DNA of 64,000 nt, taken from positions 1 to 64,000 of the forward strand of contig NZ_JAJQKI010000016.1 in assembly GCF_023036475.1 (NCBI RefSeq). The letters run 5' to 3'. The stretch comes from Bacillus pinisoli (GTDB lineage Bacteria > Bacillota > Bacilli > Bacillales > SA4). A model generated the notes under the pieces. That model made no database searches, was not told the DNA's origin, and saw only the letters and a list, made by a program, of their open reading frames with translations. Positions 63,424 through 64,000 of the stretch are shown here, piece by piece. Each line of letters opens with the position of its first letter. Position 1 is the stretch's first letter. A program made the position numbers and the translations under genes.

Positions 63424-64000
63424 ATGGTGTCATCTGCTAATTTAAATTCAAATAAGAATAGTAATCTTTTACTTGCTGGTGTTGGAATTTCTAGTTTGGG
63501 AGATTTTATCTACTTAGTGGCAATCAATATTTTAATCTTAAGATTAACAGGTTCTCCAGCGGCAGTTGCAGGCTTATGGATAATGGGCCCGGTTGCATCA
63601 ATAGTGACAAAATTTTGGTCAGGAAGCTTAATAGACCGAATGAATAAAAGAAGATTAATGATTATTACCGATTTAATAAGAGCGATAATCATTGCATTTA
63701 TTCCCTTTATTTCATCCGTATGGCTTCTTTATGTTTGCTTGTTTTTACTTTCTGTAGCGAGGGCATTTTTTGAGCCAACATCCATGATTTATATGACCAG
63801 CCTAATCCCTCAAGAACAGCGTAAACAGTTTAATTCGTTTAGAAGTGTGTTTACGTCAGGTGCATTTCTAATAGGTCCAGCAATAGCAGGCTTTCTAATA
63901 GTAGCTACGTCTATCCATATTGCAATATGGATTAATGCTATTTCGTTTGTTTTGTCTGCAGGAGTCATCTTATTACTTCCTAATATTGATGAAAAAGCTA
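63424..64000 (+). CDS. MFS transporter, 5' part only (cut by the window end)
   Basis: An open frame of 192 codons runs off the window end. It starts MVSSANLNSNKNSNLLLAG and contains several hydrophobic segments and the MFS motif-A-like SGSLIDRMNKRRLMIITD near 65-82. The layout fits the first four to six segments of an MFS exporter of the macrolide-efflux-like group. GAGGGTGG precedes the start. Substrate unknown. Confidence 0.8.
   Translation, partial: MVSSANLNSNKNSNLLLAGVGISSLGDFIYLVAINILILRLTGSPAAVAGLWIMGPVASIVTKFWSGSLIDRMNKRRLMIITDLIRAIIIAFIPFISSVWLLYVCLFLLSVARAFFEPTSMIYMTSLIPQEQRKQFNSFRSVFTSGAFLIGPAIAGFLIVATSIHIAIWINAISFVLSAGVILLLPNIDEKA

Overview
The window looks like a chromosomal segment of an endospore-former-type Bacillaceae species. 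The DNA is AT-rich and has strong AGGAGG-type ribosome binding sites with ATG, GTG and TTG starts. SigA, SigD and sigma-54 type promoters and cre-like sites are visible. The gene content is also typical: a thrR-hom-thrC-thrB cluster, a ywrABC-like split chromate transporter with its Lrp regulator, and GntR/FCD regulators. I see no rRNA, tRNA, CRISPR array, insertion sequence or prophage.

Layout. (1) 208-8952 is a compact chemosensory operon, cheW-cheA-mcp-cheR-cheB, with no cheY. Its receptor is a 1240-residue soluble protein without sensor domain or membrane segment, built from two matched blocks of 56-residue repeats around a normal chemoreceptor tip. A STAS protein, a GAF-LuxR regulator and a YVTN propeller follow. 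(2) 12514-15753 holds a luciferase-like monooxygenase, a gamma-carbonic-anhydrase-like protein and a DASS transporter. (3) 16012-22832 is an operon with two class III CoA transferases, a crotonase, a thioesterase and a tripartite tricarboxylate (TctCBA) transporter. It sits behind a SigA promoter with three copies of a 17-bp operator. (4) 23089-25354 carries three GntR-family regulators. (5) 25478-29355 is a four-gene hydroxy/keto-acid operon. It shares an operator, TGGTCAGACCA-like, with its regulator and with the distant gene pair at 13756-15753. (6) 29614-30372 is a thioredoxin-like gene read through an in-frame TGA at its redox-active position, with a SECIS-like hairpin just after it: a probable selenoprotein. 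(7) 30594-35648 holds threonine synthesis genes and an M42 peptidase. (8) 35945-37944 has three minus-strand accessory genes, including a nucleotidyltransferase whose leader carries an intrinsic terminator. (9) 38287-55529 is a fatty/branched-acid catabolic regulon: a PAS sigma-54 activator, two operons with textbook -24/-12 promoters, and the same upstream palindrome (ATTCA-N4-TGAAT) in front of both. The genes encode an acyl-CoA ligase, a Liv-type ABC transporter, two thiolases, two acyl-CoA dehydrogenases, a FabG-like reductase, two MaoC hydratases and an esterase. (10) 55692-64000 holds a drug-type MFS pump, a GNAT, a SigD-driven Cache chemoreceptor, the Lrp/ChrA cluster, an S9 peptidase and a partial MFS gene.

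How it fits together. Most of the window is about sensing and importing organic acids, activating them to CoA thioesters and oxidising them. Each pathway is controlled by its own cis-code visible in the sequence. The most unusual items are the giant sensorless chemoreceptor and its CheY-less operon, the probable selenoprotein, and the sigma-54 regulon whose activator site can be read directly.
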